DNA of 64,000 bases. It comes from Haliotis asinina. Taxonomy: Eukaryota; Mollusca; Gastropoda; Lepetellida; Haliotidae. The position numbers were made by a program, and so were the translations under genes. The notes beneath the pieces were generated by a model. The model saw only the letters and a program-made list of their open reading frames with translations, had not been told where the DNA came from and made no database searches. This document shows positions 34,619 through 46,614 of the stretch, in pieces; position 1 is the first letter of the stretch; every line of letters begins with the position of its first letter. The stretch spans positions 20,155,001 to 20,219,000 of the forward strand of contig NC_090283.1 in assembly GCF_037392515.1 (NCBI RefSeq), in the 5' to 3' direction.

Positions 34619-34789
34619 GGGCACAAAAGGAAAGACACAACAGGTGAAAATAAATATATGGAACAAGCAGACCTACGGTTGGTGCTTTACTATTATTTAA
34701 TGTTTTGATTTATTTTTTATTTTGTTTGTTTTAAGTATTCATCTTCAATGATTGCTACATCAGCATTGTGTAATATTGCATCTGTGTGG

Positions 34790-34832
34790 GAGAATCGAAC
34801 TCGCAACGTCAGCGTGACGACTGAAGACTTGC
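34790..34832 (-). repeat. Possible tRNA-headed SINE scrap
   Basis: 'gggagaatcgaactcgcaac' and 'gtcagcgtgacgac' resemble the B-box side of the SINE head. Weak. Confidence 0.35.
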
Positions 34833-35754
34833 GATGGTGAACTTGTTCATAAACTACTGTTTAAACAAACTGCAAAAGCGTTCCAATATGTGTTTCAAAC
34901 AACCGACACTCGGATGTTAATTGCAGTGAGGAGGAGATTATTTTCTGTGAAGGAGTTCTCTTAATGGACTAGCCTTCTGGCTGTTATACGACAACCATGG
35001 GGAGACATTTTAGTTAACCAGCTTACCATCTTACTTAAGGACCGTTGCAGTGACTGAGTTAAAATTTTACGTCACATCGGCAACGTTTCTGCCATATGGT
35101 GACGAATCGGTTACATTGAATACATCTAGTTCATTACGATGTCAAATCAAAGTGAAGGCCCCCTTTTCACTTTTAATGCGACAGATATATATTTCCTAGC
35201 GGTGTACGTCTCATTCTCATTTAAGGAATTATTAATACACTCGGTCTGATAGCTGAAGCAACGTGATATTATAGTCATAACGGTGCTGACTTAAAATACC
35301 TCTCTAAAGATAACTTAATTATATTTCCTAACGAGACCAAACTGTACATAACCCGTGTGACAAGATCAGGAACATTCTATTGATTTTATGTCGTTATTGA
35401 AAATGTTGAAAATGTATTGAAATTAATTTCTCCTTCACAACTTTCGTTTTAATATTCTGCAATTTTGTGCGCAAGATAAAAGCCAAGTTTTCAACCTTCC
35501 TAAAAGAGACAATGCAAATCAGAAACCTGTTTATCTGGGGTTTTTAAAAGTCAAATAGTCATTTTTGCAGACATTGATCTTTTGGGTTTGATTTTGTTTC
35601 TTGTACAAAACTTAATTTTGAACAACATTTTTGTCGATATTCAGAAAGTAACACCATCAGGTGACTGAGAGTCCACGATATTGAGTGAGAATCAAGTGAC
35701 ATAGCGGAAGCGTCTAATAGAAACAGCTTTACTCTCCTCTTCTTGTTCAATGGG

Positions 35755-35930
35755 ACGCTATTTGCTCACAACTGATTAGATTGGTGGGTTTTTGTTTCGC
35801 TATTTGTCCGACTATTTATAGGATGTAATGAGCTGTCAAATCTCTGAAAGAACCTAATCTACCGATCCCTGGGAATAATCATAGAAAAAATGTCCGGGCG
35901 CCTTAACGTCAGAATGACGTCAACCTACAC
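35755..35930. promoter_or_regulatory. Conserved block of copy A with paired CRE half/full sites
   Basis: 'ttgctcacaactgattagat' and 'ttgtttcgctatttgtccga' are unchanged in copy B. So is aacgtcagaatgacgtcaac (35,905-35,924), which holds a full TGACGTCA and an inverted half site. The TATA-like sequence of copy B is 'tagaaaaaa' here. The regulatory role is inferred. Confidence 0.4.
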
Positions 35931-36034
35931 ACTCTGGAAATACAGCGAGTGAAGTATCATTTTTGCCTCAGGATTACCATATAGATTCACCATAGTCTAA
36001 TTCTTGCATTGGCGTCTCAGATACTACGGTGTGG

Positions 36035-36200
36035 GGTAAACAAGAGAGTGCACTATTCGTTCGGTCGAGTCTAAACATGTTACACTTGACAAATATGTGT
36101 TGGAACGTGGAAACACAATATACTCTATCACAGAATACATTCCTTCACGGCCTATGCAGTGTTAATAAACAGTATATCGCATTGTTAGTACAATATACTA
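36035..36200. repeat. Local duplication inside copy A, first copy
   Basis: 'gtctaaacatgttacacttg' with matching flanks recurs at 36,570-36,745 and, in copy B, at 46,915-47,095. Confidence 0.8.
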
Positions 36201-36511
36201 TATAAACCTCATAAAGTGTCAGTAGAGTCCTTACATCGTATTAACTTCAAGCAGCGTTAATACAGTATAATACATTGCATTATTCTCATACAGTGTTAGT
36301 ACAATATAGTACATCTTACTAACCTCATGCAGCGTTAGTACAGTATGATACATCGCATTTATCTCATATGGTGTTTAAACCGTGTAATACTCCCTATTAA
36401 CCTCATACAGTGCTAGCACAATTTAATAATTCTTATTAAACTCATATAGTGTTAGTACAACATAATACATCCTATTAGCCTCAGACATTGTCAGTGAAGT
36501 AAATACATCCT

Positions 36512-36552
36512 ACTGACCCGTGGAGGTCCCGGTGTAGAATAGGCCTTCAGCA
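36512..36552 (+). repeat. 250-bp family repeat, 5' end only
   Basis: 'gtggaggtcccggtgtagaa' and 'taggccttcagcaacccatg'. It lies at the start of the 36.57-kb local duplication. Confidence 0.8.
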
Positions 36553-36569
36553 ACCCATGGCTGAATCTC

Positions 36570-36745
36570 ACTATGTGGAGAAAACATGAATGCAATATTC
36601 GTTCCATCGAGTCTAAATATGTTACACTTGACACGAATGTGTTGGTGCTGTTTTGGACACACAATATCTTCTGTCATAGAATACATGTCTTCACAGTATG
36701 TGCAATGTTCATACACCGAACATTGCATTGTTAGTACAATATATC
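36570..36745. repeat. Local duplication inside copy A, second copy
   Basis: A second copy of the 36,035-36,200 segment. In this copy and in copy B, but not in the first copy, a minus-strand frame stays open (for example VKCNIFRLDGTNIAFMF against VKCNMFRLDRTNSALMF). I take this as similarity of DNA rather than proof of a gene. Confidence 0.75.
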
Positions 36746-38253
36746 TTATAATCCTAATACAGTGTCAGTAGATTATTTACATCCTATTACCCTCATGCAG
36801 AATTAACATATGTATGCTTCAATAACAGATCAACCTCACACAGTGTTAGTACAGTATATACATCCAATTAACCTCATGCAGTGTTCGTACGGTACAGCAG
36901 TGACCGTCTGCAATGTTGGTACATACATAATATGTCCCATTGAACTCTTGCAGTGCTAACACCATATATTCCGAAACGGCTGATGTAGTGCCAGTGCAAT
37001 ATATTTCCCATTATGTTCCATGCAGTGAACACAGTTAATTAACATCACTTTTGCATTTGTGGTTTACCTATACAGCTGATCACGAAACCCTTTCATGCTT
37101 CAGCTATATCAGCAACGCCCATGAAAATTAATAAAATTCATATGAGTCCTGATGCATTGATCATTTGCAGTGCTCACAAACGTCCCTACAGTATAGAAGC
37201 TGACGGTTCTTCACTGATATTGACGTGAAATAAGACCAGCTGCTGAAGTGATATCTGTCAAATAATATTTGTGGTTCATCGATCTCTCATTCTCTGTTTA
37301 ATTTTTGCTTAGTCTATTTCCGTTTGGTGACATCTCATCCCGCTATGGCTTATTCCTTGTCGTCAGAAACATGGTTTTTGAAAACTTAACTGTGTCAAAC
37401 CAGTCTTGAACTCGGAAATCGTAATGTAAGTAAAACACATTACTGAAACGATGCCACGTTTTATATTCTATAATTCATTTCCCCGATTTCTATAACAGAT
37501 ATGTCTCGTACCAAGTTATGCCTCGTTATACAATGCCTGCTTTCTGATCATGATGATCACCTCTGTGAAATATAAACAGAATCTGTGTCTTCACATATGA
37601 TATCCAGTACTTGAATATGTGTTAAACATGTAAACTCGGCATCTTATACGCGTTATAACGGAATTTATTGTTGCAAGTGGTAACGGCAGCGAATGTTATT
37701 TGTAAAGTCTTCACATTCAATAGCAGTTTAAACGTAACATCCGCTTGCGCAGGAAAACCACATTCAATCGGAACAATGTCCTTTTCCCCAGGTTAAATCA
37801 TTTTATGCGTTTCCAAAAGTAGCATATACGTTCAAGTTACATGTTTGTGAAAAGGTTAAACTATTATCTAGTATAGTCCGCCAGTTTGACGCTATACAGT
37901 TCTTGCCATTTTGTCAAAGTCACAGTTAAGGTGTCATTAGAGCCGTATGTAAATGTTGTTATCTGATTTGATATTTAAACACATTTACTGGTTATAAAAA
38001 ATACAATACATAAACAGAGAAATTGTAAGTCTTAGTAAAATATCGACAAAGTTTTTATTGCATTGGAACGTTATATTTTGTAGAACGAGACTTTGTATAG
38101 GGGTTTGTGCATGTGGAGATTTGTTAATATTCATATCTGGACATTATGATAATAATAATGTGTCCATTTATATCATGTCAGAATACGCACCAGGTATGCT
38201 TATAGCGCTAACAATAGTAAGGCATTATTGAAGTCCATCCAAGTAGAATATTT

Positions 38254-38862
38254 TTAGGAGAAACGTTGCTTGACGTTTTCTACGAAGGAAGATAGCTTAA
38301 GTTCATCATAGAGGAAATTCCATTTGGCAGATGCCATGTTCTGGTAGGACTTGTAGCCAAATGATTTAAAGTTCCACTTTAGAACACAGAAAAGATTAGC
38401 CGAGGATGAACTGAGTGTTCTTGGTGGCATGGAGGGAGAGAGAAGTTTCACAAGATACACAGTTACAATACCATGAATGGACTGATAAGTAAATGTAAGG
38501 ATCTTATAGTCAATGCCAGCTTCAACAGGCAACCGGTGAAGAGACATCAGGACGGGAATGATGTGGTAATGATTTGTTTGGAGAGAAACTATGCGTGCAG
38601 CAGTGTTCTGGATTCGTTGCAGCTTTTGGATGGACTCGTGTGATGCTGCAACCAATACGATGTTGCAACAGTCAAGTCGTGAGAGAATCAGTGTTCTCAC
38701 CAAGGCAGCAGTAGCATCATGTGTCAAGAGATGTCTAATCTGTCCTATGTTACTGAGATGGAAGTAACATTTTGTGCATAGATCCAAACTGTGATTCTTC
38801 ATGGAGAGGTCAGATTGGAGTAGAACACCAATATTTCTGATGTATGGAGGAGGCTGAATCAT
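38254..38862 (-). pseudogene. LINE reverse transcriptase, C-terminal fragment
   Basis: A 202-codon frame on the minus strand. Typical words of the post-catalytic region of non-LTR reverse transcriptases are IRNIGVLLQSDLSMKNH, CYFHLSNIGQIRHLLTHDA, LVRTLILSRLDCCN, KLQRIQNTAARIV, HIIPVLMSLHRLPV and ILTFTYQSIHG. In an active element these would form the thumb and connection after the polymerase core. Upstream in the same frame the RT continues as LNEHKTEVMLVGTSS but meets a TAG near 38,889, so the frame is broken. The catalytic core is not contiguous, because the 108-bp array separates it. Confidence 0.9.
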
Positions 38863-39065
38863 GATGTTTCCAACGTTCAGCTCATCATGCTATGATTTTG
38901 CTAACATGCTACTTGTGCCAACAAGCATGACCTCTGTCTTGTGTTCATTTAGCTTTGGTTCGTTGTTGAGCAACAACAAACCACCAATTTGGTCAATGGC
39001 ATCTTCCATTCTGGTTAATTCAGAAAATTTTAATGTAGTCACAGACCCTGGTAATACCATTAAAC

Positions 39066-42000
39066 AGTTACTTTAGTTTGTTGTTGAGCAACAACGAACC
39101 AGTTTGGACAATCGCATCTTCAGTTCTAGTTAAGTCAGAAATGTAGTCACAGCCCCTGGTAATACCATCAAACAGTTACTTTAGTTTGTTGTTGAGCAAC
39201 AACGAACCAGTTTGGTCAATGGCATCTTCAATTCTAGCTAAGTCAGAAATGTAGTCACAGCCCCTGGTAATACCATCAAACAGTTACTTTAGTTTGTTGT
39301 TGAGCAACAACGAACCAGTTTGGTCAATGGCATCTTCAGTTCTAGTTAAGTCAGAAATGTAGTCACAGCCCCTGGTAATACCATCAAACAGTTACTTTAG
39401 TTTGTTGTTGAGCAACAATGAACCAGTTTGGACAATCGCATCTTCAATTCTAGTTACGCCAGAAATGTAGTCACAGCCCCTGGTAATACCATCAAACAGT
39501 TACTTTAGTTTGTTGTTGAGCAACAACGAACCAGTTTGGTCAATGGCATCTTCAGTTCTAGTTAAGTCAGAAATGTAGTCACAGCCCCTGGTAATACCAT
39601 CAAACAGTTACTTTAGTTTGTTGTTGAGCAACAACGAACCAGTTTGGTCAATCGCATCTTCAATTCTAATTAAGCCAGAAATGTAGTCACAGCCCCTGGT
39701 AATACCATCAAACAGTTACTTTAGTTTGTTGTTGAGCAACAACGAACCAGTTTGGACAATCGCATCTTCAATTCTAGTTAAGTCAGAAATGTAGTCACAG
39801 CCCCTGGTAATACCATCAAACAGTTACTTTAGTTTGTTGTTGAGCAACAACGAACCAGTTTGGACAATCGCATCTTCAATTCTAGTTAAGTCAGAAATGT
39901 AGTCACAGACCCTGGTAATACCATCAAACAGTTACTTTAGTTTGTTGTTGAGCAACAACGAACCAGTTTGGACAATGGCATCTTCAGTTCTAGTTAAGTC
40001 AGAAATGTAGTCACAGCCCCTGGTAATACCATCAAACAGTTACTTTAGTTTGTTGTTGAGCAACAACGAACCAGTTTGGTCAATCGCATCTTCAATTCTA
40101 CTTAAGTCAGAAATGTAGTCACAGCCCCTGGTAATACCATCAAACAGTTACTTTAGTTTGTTGTTGAGCAACAACGAACCAGTTTGGACAATGGCATCTT
40201 CAGTTCTAGTTAAGTCAGAAATGTAGTCACAGCCCCTGGTAATACCATCAAACAGTTACTTTAGTTTGTTGTTGAGCAACAACGAACCAGTTTGGTCAAT
40301 CGCATCTTCAATTTTAGTTAAGTCAGAAATGTAGTCACAGCCCCTGGTAATACCATCAAACAGTTACTTTAGTTTGTTGTTGAGCAACAACGAACCAGTT
40401 TGGTCAATCGCATCTTCAATTCTAATTAAGCCAGAAATGTAGTCACAGCCCCTGGTAATACCATCAAACAGTTACTTTAGTTTGTTGTTGAGCAACAACG
40501 AACCAGTTTGGACAATCGCATCTTCAATTCTAGTTAAGTCAGAAATGTAGTCACAGCCCCTGGTAATACCATCAAACAGTTACTTTAGTTTGTTGTTGAG
40601 CAACAACGAACCAGTTTGGACAATCGCATCTTCAATTCTAGTTAAGTCAGAAATGTAGTCACAGACCCTGGTAATACCATCAAACAGTTACTTTAGTTTG
40701 TTGTTGAGCAACAACGAACCAGTTTGGACAATGGCATCTTCAGTTCTAGTTAAGTCAGAAATGTAGTCACAGCCCCTGGTAATACCATCAAACAGTTACT
40801 TTAGTTTGTTGTTGAGCAACAACGAACCAGTTTGGTCAATCGCATCTTCAATTCTACTTAAGTCAGAAATGTAGTCACAGCCCCTGGTAATACCATCAAA
40901 CAGTTACTTTAGTTTGTTGTTGAGCAACAACGAACCAGTTTGGACAATGGCATCTTCAGTTCTAGTTAAGTCAGAAATGTAGTCACAGCCCCTGGTAATA
41001 CCATCAAACAGTTACTTTAGTTTGTTGTTGAGCAACAACGAACCAGTTTGGTCAATCGCATCTTCAATTTTAGTTAAGTCAGAAATGTAATCACAGCCCC
41101 TGGTAATACCATCAAACAGTTACTTTAGTTTGTTGTTGAGCAACAACGAACCAGTTTGGACAATCGCATCTTCAATTCTAGCTAAGTCAGAAATGTAGTC
41201 ACAGCCCCTGGTAATACCATCAAACAGTTACTTTAGTTTGTTGTTGAGCAACAACGAACCAGTTTGGTCAATGGCATCTTCAATTCTAGTTAAGTCAGAA
41301 ATGTAGTCACAGCCCCTGGTAATACCATCAAACAGTTACTTTGGTTTGTTGTTGAGCAACAACGAACCAGTTTGGACAATCGCATCTTCAATTCTAGTTA
41401 AGTCAGAAATGTAGTCACAGCCCCTGGTAATACCATCAAACAGTTACTTTAGTTTTTTGTTGAGCAACAACGAACCAGTTTGGTCAATGTCATCTTCAGT
41501 TCTAGTTAAGTCAGAAATGTAGTCACAGCCCCTGGTAATACCATCAAACAGTTACTTTAGTTTGTTGTTGAGCAACAACGAACCAGTTTGGTCAATGGCA
41601 TCTTCAGTTCTAGCTAAGTCAGAAATGTAGTCACAGCCCCTGGTAAAACCATCAAACAGTTACTTTAGTTTGTTGTTGAGCAACAACGAACCAGTTTGGA
41701 CAATCGCATCTTCAGTTCTAGTTAAGTCAGAAATGTAGTCACAGCCCCTGGTAATACCATCAAACAGTTACTTTAGTTTGTTGTTGAGCAACAACGAACC
41801 AGTTTGGTCAATGGCATCTTCAGTTCTAGCTAAGTCAGAAATGGAGTCACAGCCCCTGGTAATACCATCAAACAGTTACTTTAGTTTGTTGTTGAGCAAC
41901 ACCGAACCGGTTTGGACAATCGCATCTTCAATTCTAGTTAAGTCAGAAATGTAGTCACAGCCCCTGGTAATACCATCAAACAGTTACTTTAGTTTGTTGT

Positions 42001-43595
42001 TAAGCAACAACGAACCAGTTTGGTCAATGGCATCTTCAATTCTAGTTAAGTCAGAAATGTAGTCACAGCCCCTGGTAATACCATCAAACAGTTACTTTAG
42101 TTTGTTGTTGAGCAACAACGAACCAGTTTGGACAATGGCATCTTCAGTTCTAGTTAAGTCAGAAATGTAGTCACAGCCCCTGGTAATACCATCAAACAGT
42201 TACTTTAGTTTGTTGTTGAGCAACAACGAACCAGTTTGGACAATCGCATCTTCAATTCTAGCTAAGTCAGAAATGTAGTCACAGCCCCTGGTAATACCAT
42301 CAAACAGTTACTTTAGTTTGTTGTTGAGCAACAACGAACCAGTTTGGTCAATGGCATCTTCAGTTCTAGCTAAGTCAGAAATGTAGTCACAGCCCCTGGT
42401 AATACCATCAAACAGTTACTTTAGTTTTTTGTTGAGCAACAACGAACCAGTTTGGACAATCGCATCTTCAATTCTAGTTAAGTCAGAAATGTAGTCACAG
42501 CCCCTGGTAATACCATCAAACAGTTACTTTAGTTTGTTGTTGAGCAACAACGAACCAGTTTGGTCAATGGCATCTTCAGTTCTAGCTAAGTCAGAAATGT
42601 AGTCACAGCCCCTGGTAATACCATCAAACAGTTACTTTAGTTTGTTGTTGAGCAACAACGAACCAGTTTGGACAATGGCATCTTCAGTTCTAGTTAAGTC
42701 AGAAATGTAGTCACAGCCCCTGGTAATACCATCAAACAGTTACTTTAGTTTGTTGTTGAGCAACAACGAACCAGTTTGGACAATCGCATCTTCAATTCTA
42801 GCTAAGTCAGAAATGTAGTCACAGCCCCTGGTAATACCATCAAACAGTTACTTTAGTTTGTTGTTGAGCAACAACGAACCAGTTTGGTCAATGGCATCTT
42901 CAGTTCTAGCTAAGTCAGAAATGTAGTCACAGCCCCTGGTAATACCATCAAACAGTTACTTTAGTTTGTTGTTGAGCAACAACGAACCAGTTCGGACAAT
43001 CGCATCTTCAATTCTAGTTAAGTCAGAAATGTAGTCACAGCCCCTGGTAATACCATCAAACAGTTACTTTAGTTTGTTGTTGAGCAACAACGAACCAGTT
43101 TGGTCAATGGCATCTTCAGTTCTAGCTAAGTCAGAAATGTAGTCACAGCCCCTGGTAATACCATCAAACAGTTACTTTAGTTTGTTGTTGAGCAACAACG
43201 AACCAGTTTGGACAATCGCATCTTCAATTCTAGTTAAGTCAGAAATGTAGTCACAGCCCCTGGTAATACCATCAAACAGTTACTTTAGTTTGTTGTTGAG
43301 CAACAACGAACCAGTTTGGTCAATGGCATCTTCAGTTCTAGTTAAGTCAGAAATGTAGTCACAGCCCCTGGTAATACCATCAAACAGTTACTTTAGTTTG
43401 TTGTTGAGCAACAACGAACCAGTTTGGACAATCGCATCTTCAATTCTAGTTAAGTCAGAAATGTAGTCACAGCCCCTGGTAATACCATCAAACAGTTACT
43501 TTAGTTTGTTGTTGAGCAACAACGAACCAGTTTGGTCAATGGCATCTTCAGTTCTAGCTAAGTCAGAAATGTAGTCACAGCCCCTGGTAATATCA
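39066..43595 (-). repeat. 108-bp satellite derived from the LINE RT domain, about 42 units
   Basis: The unit contains 'ttgttgttgagcaacaacga', 'accagtttggtcaatggcat', 'gtagtcacagcccctggtaa' and 'accatcaaacagttactt'. The single ancestral copy at 38,955-39,065 is part of the LINE frame. Read on the minus strand, each unit gives LFDGITRGCDYISDLTR and IEDAIDQTG then LLLNNKLK, followed by a TAA at the junction. Amplification therefore ran from just after the catalytic ADD-type motif to the NNKLK motif. Two unit types (gtcaatggc...cagttc and gacaatcgc...caattc) alternate in places. A seven-unit (756-bp) higher-order repeat covers about 39,640-41,110. Confidence 0.95.
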
Positions 43596-43943
43596 TCAAA
43601 TAGCTGAGTATCGTCGTCAAGACGGTGATGGTTAGCAGCTTTGTCACCCAGTTCATTCAATGACATCACGGTCTACGCACTTAGGACACGATGACATGGC
43701 ATGGTCACGTTTGATGCATCGCTAGCAAGAGGAACACTTAAGCATCCTTAACGTCGGCTGGGTTTAAGGACTAATTCGTCGCTTCAAATCCCAAATAGAG
43801 ATTCTAGATTCGTCTGCGCCAAGCCCATCAGGTCCATAGGTTTCATAAAAGTAGCGTAGATAACACAAAAACGTAGTTTCGAAATTCCGTAAATTAATAT
43901 CCAAGGCAGCGTTACAGCATGCAAAACACGCATCTGTTTTGTG

Positions 43944-44024
43944 CTACGGGAATCCATGATGAATCAGTTTGAACATGACACCGCCATCCTGTTGTGAATA
44001 GCATCCACAGAACCAAAACCATTC
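43944..44024 (-). CDS. Candidate terminal exon, copy A (unknown gene)
   Basis: On the minus strand a branch-like 'tactaaa' and 'ttggttttctcttgag' precede an 81-nt frame ending TAG. It reads EWFWFCGCYSQQDGGVMF then KLIHHGFP. The copy in duplication B (50,548-50,628) has the same length and one residue change (G to R). Because the surrounding 800 bases are also well conserved, this does not prove coding. Confidence 0.25.
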   Translation of the reverse strand, partial: EWFWFCGCYSQQDGGVMFKLIHHGFP

Positions 44025-44428
44025 CTCAAGAGAAAACCAATTTAGTAAGTTGTCTCCAATGTCCTGACCTCAGGAAACTGACGCAAAATCATCTGATAAG
44101 GAAACTATTAATATTTTCACAATTCATTTTTATAATGTAATAGTTGATAAGAACTGTCAGAATTTAATCAAAAGCCCGTTCTACTGAATACCATTACCAT
44201 CTTTCTCTTCAACAGTCTGCCCCTTCACGTCCAATTTCCTTTGAAGCTAATATTGCGATGTTAGCGGTTTGTGGTACAATGTGCACAAAACAAAACAGAA
44301 CAACGTTTGACCGAACATGTTGGACGGGATCAGAAATTTATCATTTGTCGCCCACCAAAATAGGTCCATTTTCTAACATTCGTTAGAGAGATTGTCAACA
44401 CTCTCTTGCAGTTCCATGTAAATTTGTC

Positions 44429-44495
44429 TCAACTGCAGATCACCGGAGCCTGTTCAAGATCCACATCAGATGTCTCAGGTCCGGATGGAGTCTTC
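44429..44495 (-). CDS. Candidate terminal exon, copy A (acidic C-terminus, unknown gene)
   Basis: On the minus strand 'cctaattctgttgtcctgg' plus aag could serve as branch, tract and acceptor. The 67-nt exon reads KTPSGPETSDVDLEQAPVIC then S and TGA. In copy B the aligned exon (51,039-51,105) has the same length and frame with 17 of 67 bases changed, several of them silent (cct/ccc, cag/caa, ccg/cca, atc/att). An overlapping frame on the same strand (RQIYMELQE...) is also open in both copies, so the true frame is uncertain. Confidence 0.3.
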
Positions 44496-45010
44496 CTTCC
44501 AGGACAACAGAATTAGGCAAAAATAATGAAACGTCCATACGCTGGTGGGCTGCTTGTAAGTTGTTCGGAAAGCTGGCAAAGGCATATTGGTTCCTTTACA
44601 CTCAAAGGCGGTATCTGTGTTAATATGAAGAATATTGCATGATATTTGTGAGATGATGTTATCCCAATTGGCCACGGCAACAGCACGAGATGTCTGCTCA
44701 AGCAAACTCATGCAAAACAAGTCAGCTACTATCATTTTCTTAGTTGTTATCTGCGAATGTTGTCATGGAACCGTCGGTGTTAATTGTTCTGTCACTAAAG
44801 GATCCATTAAAAAGAATCCGTATTTTTGTAAATAATCTTGCTATATCTTTAACGTTTTTGATAAACACTTGTTACTCCTGATCCTACGGATCAGTTATCA
44901 TTGTGCTGCTAATGACAGATGAACCGAATATCCGAGGCTTCCAGCTAGTTCATCCTGGTAAATGAAGTAATTCAAATGGTTGTGAGCTATACTGTTTTCC
45001 AACCAGATTC

Positions 45011-45095
45011 CGTGGTCAAACTGGTCAGTCATCGTATCCCAGCTGGGTCTTGATGTCCATCACTGAACTCAATCACTGTCCGGACTTGATAGTTC
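45011..45095 (+). repeat. 250-bp family repeat, internally deleted
   Basis: 'gtggtcaaactggtcagtca', 'tcgtatcccagctggg' and 'cactgtccggacttgat'. Confidence 0.6.
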
Positions 45096-45184
45096 ACAAA
45101 CTATACTATACATCATATACAGAATTCCTGTGTGCAGTTTAAGAAACCTATATTACCGATCAGTAGATCGATATTAAAGGCGTG

Positions 45185-45265
45185 CATCACTGGAATGTCT
45201 GGTCAGGTCTTGATTATTTACAGTCCACCTTTTCAGTTCTATAACTGAAATATTACTAAGAACGT
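45185..45265 (+). repeat. 250-bp family repeat, 3' part (copy A)
   Basis: 'ggaatgtctggtcaggtctt' followed by 'gattatttacagtcc' and 'ctgaaatattactaag'. The counterpart in copy B is at 51,558-51,622, so this insertion is older than the duplication. Confidence 0.65.
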
Positions 45266-46614
45266 AAGACTGTCCCAGTGCATCAATCTCCTCAATGATT
45301 TCAGCTGCCAGAGATATTTAGTAACTCGGGACCAATCCGCACTCACAATATTTACTATTATGGGTATAATACCTGTGTATAGTTCATTAAAAAAACGCCT
45401 TCCTATCGAGTATAGTTGTATTTCAATACAATAGATATTAAAGAACTTTAAACGGTACATTGGCTCCATGCATCGTCTCGTCAGTGAACGAAGCCACAAG
45501 AGATGGTTAGTTACCTTCTACGACAAGTTTGGATTACTGAGGACCAGTTCCCGTAAGTCATATCTACTGTTACGTGCATTTTACATGTACATTATGAACG
45601 TGTATATACTTCATGAGAGAAAAAAAACAGAGCTGCATTTCAATGCAACAACTATCAAACAGCCTTAATTATACTAGAAATTGATATGTTTATGTCACAT
45701 CATTGTGTGGAACTTGAAGAGACTTTCGTATATAGCTTGATGTGTCGGGTTTAACACAGCAATAGAAGTCTGAGTTTAGAATAGGCAGGGACCACGTTTT
45801 TACTTCAATACAACCGGAAGTTCGACACAACGATCTTTGTAATTAGAAATACTGGCACCCAGGATATCCGAGGTTTGAGCTGCCTGTATAGTGTAATTTG
45901 TTTATGATGTTTTTCCCTGTTACGACAACACTGGGACCACATTTTGTTTAAGCAACTTGCCATCTTTCTTTATGGACTGATGCACTGTATATTTGATTTC
46001 AAAATCTAAACAAATGGAGGTAGAAATGTACTTATGTATGTAACACAGAAATATATCAAATCGATGTGAGTGTTATTCTGATATAATGAAACAGCAATAC
46101 ATTTAGACTGACAGCCGAAGCATCGTGATATTATAGCCATGACGGTGCTGCCTGAAAATAGCTCTCTAAAGATAACTTAATTATATTTTCACACAAGAGC
46201 AATCTGTACATCACCATAGAGACAGGCACAGTAACATTCTATTGATTTTATGCCGTTTTTGAAAATGGTTAAAATTTATTGAAATTTTTATTTCACAGCT
46301 TTAGTTTTAATATCTCGGTCCAGATAAAACCAAGTTTTCAATTTACTTGAAAACAGAACTTGAAAATCAGAGGCCGGAAGCGACATTGATTTCCCGATTT
46401 TCAGCCTACTCATTTTTGCAGATATTGATCTTTAGCTTTATTTTGAGGAATAAACATAAAACACAATTTTGAACAACATTTCTGTCGATATTCAGAAAGA
46501 AACACCATCATGTGTCAAACAAAAACATGACTGAGATTACACGACCTTGAGTGGGAATCACGTGACGGACCGGAAGGGTGTAATATGAACAGCATTACTC
46601 CCCTCTCCTTGGTC

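Larger units (their letters stand above)
36165..36920. repeat. Degenerate 39-bp repeat of copy A
   Basis: 'tacatcctattaacctcatg' and 'cagtgttagtacaatata' words recur about every 39 bases with many changes, broken at 36,512-36,745 by other sequence. It is the unexpanded counterpart of the array at 47,190-48,727. Confidence 0.8.
38147..43660 (-). mobile_element. 5'-truncated LINE (CR1/L2-like clade) with an internal satellite
   Basis: Minus strand. From its upstream side it shows: an RT motif region near 43,597-43,650 (LGDKAANHHR then LDDDTQLFDD, the place of the usual ADDTQL motif); a 4.5-kb tandem array made of the next RT segment; the original segment at 38,955-39,065; and an RT C-terminal region to 38,254. 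The 3' side has 'gttagcgctataagcatacc', 'gatataaatggacac' and a short (att)n tail near 38,147, typical of CR1/L2-like LINEs. No endonuclease domain is seen. Copy B of the duplication lacks the LINE at the matching site. Confidence 0.8.
34985..45905 (+). repeat. Tandem segmental duplication, copy A
   Basis: The order of blocks is the same in copy B. Examples are 'gatattatagtcataacggt' (about 35,265) against 'gatattatagccatgacggt' (about 46,122), 'ctcacaactgattagattgg' in both, 'gtctaaacatgttacacttg' in both, and 'ctacgggaatccatgatgaa' in both (about 43,945 and 50,549). The offset is about 10.9 kb at the left. It shifts where copy B has a long 39-bp array and where copy A has a LINE with its satellite. 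No gene is clearly resolved. Confidence 0.85.

Noticed and set aside
36510-36728. Conserved 72-codon minus-strand frame shared with 46,906-47,103
   Set aside because: A third copy of the same DNA (36,035-36,200) does not keep the frame, and the similarity is explained by the duplication.
39066-43595. CRISPR-like array
   Set aside because: Units are contiguous 108-bp repeats without unique spacers, derived from a LINE, in a eukaryotic setting.
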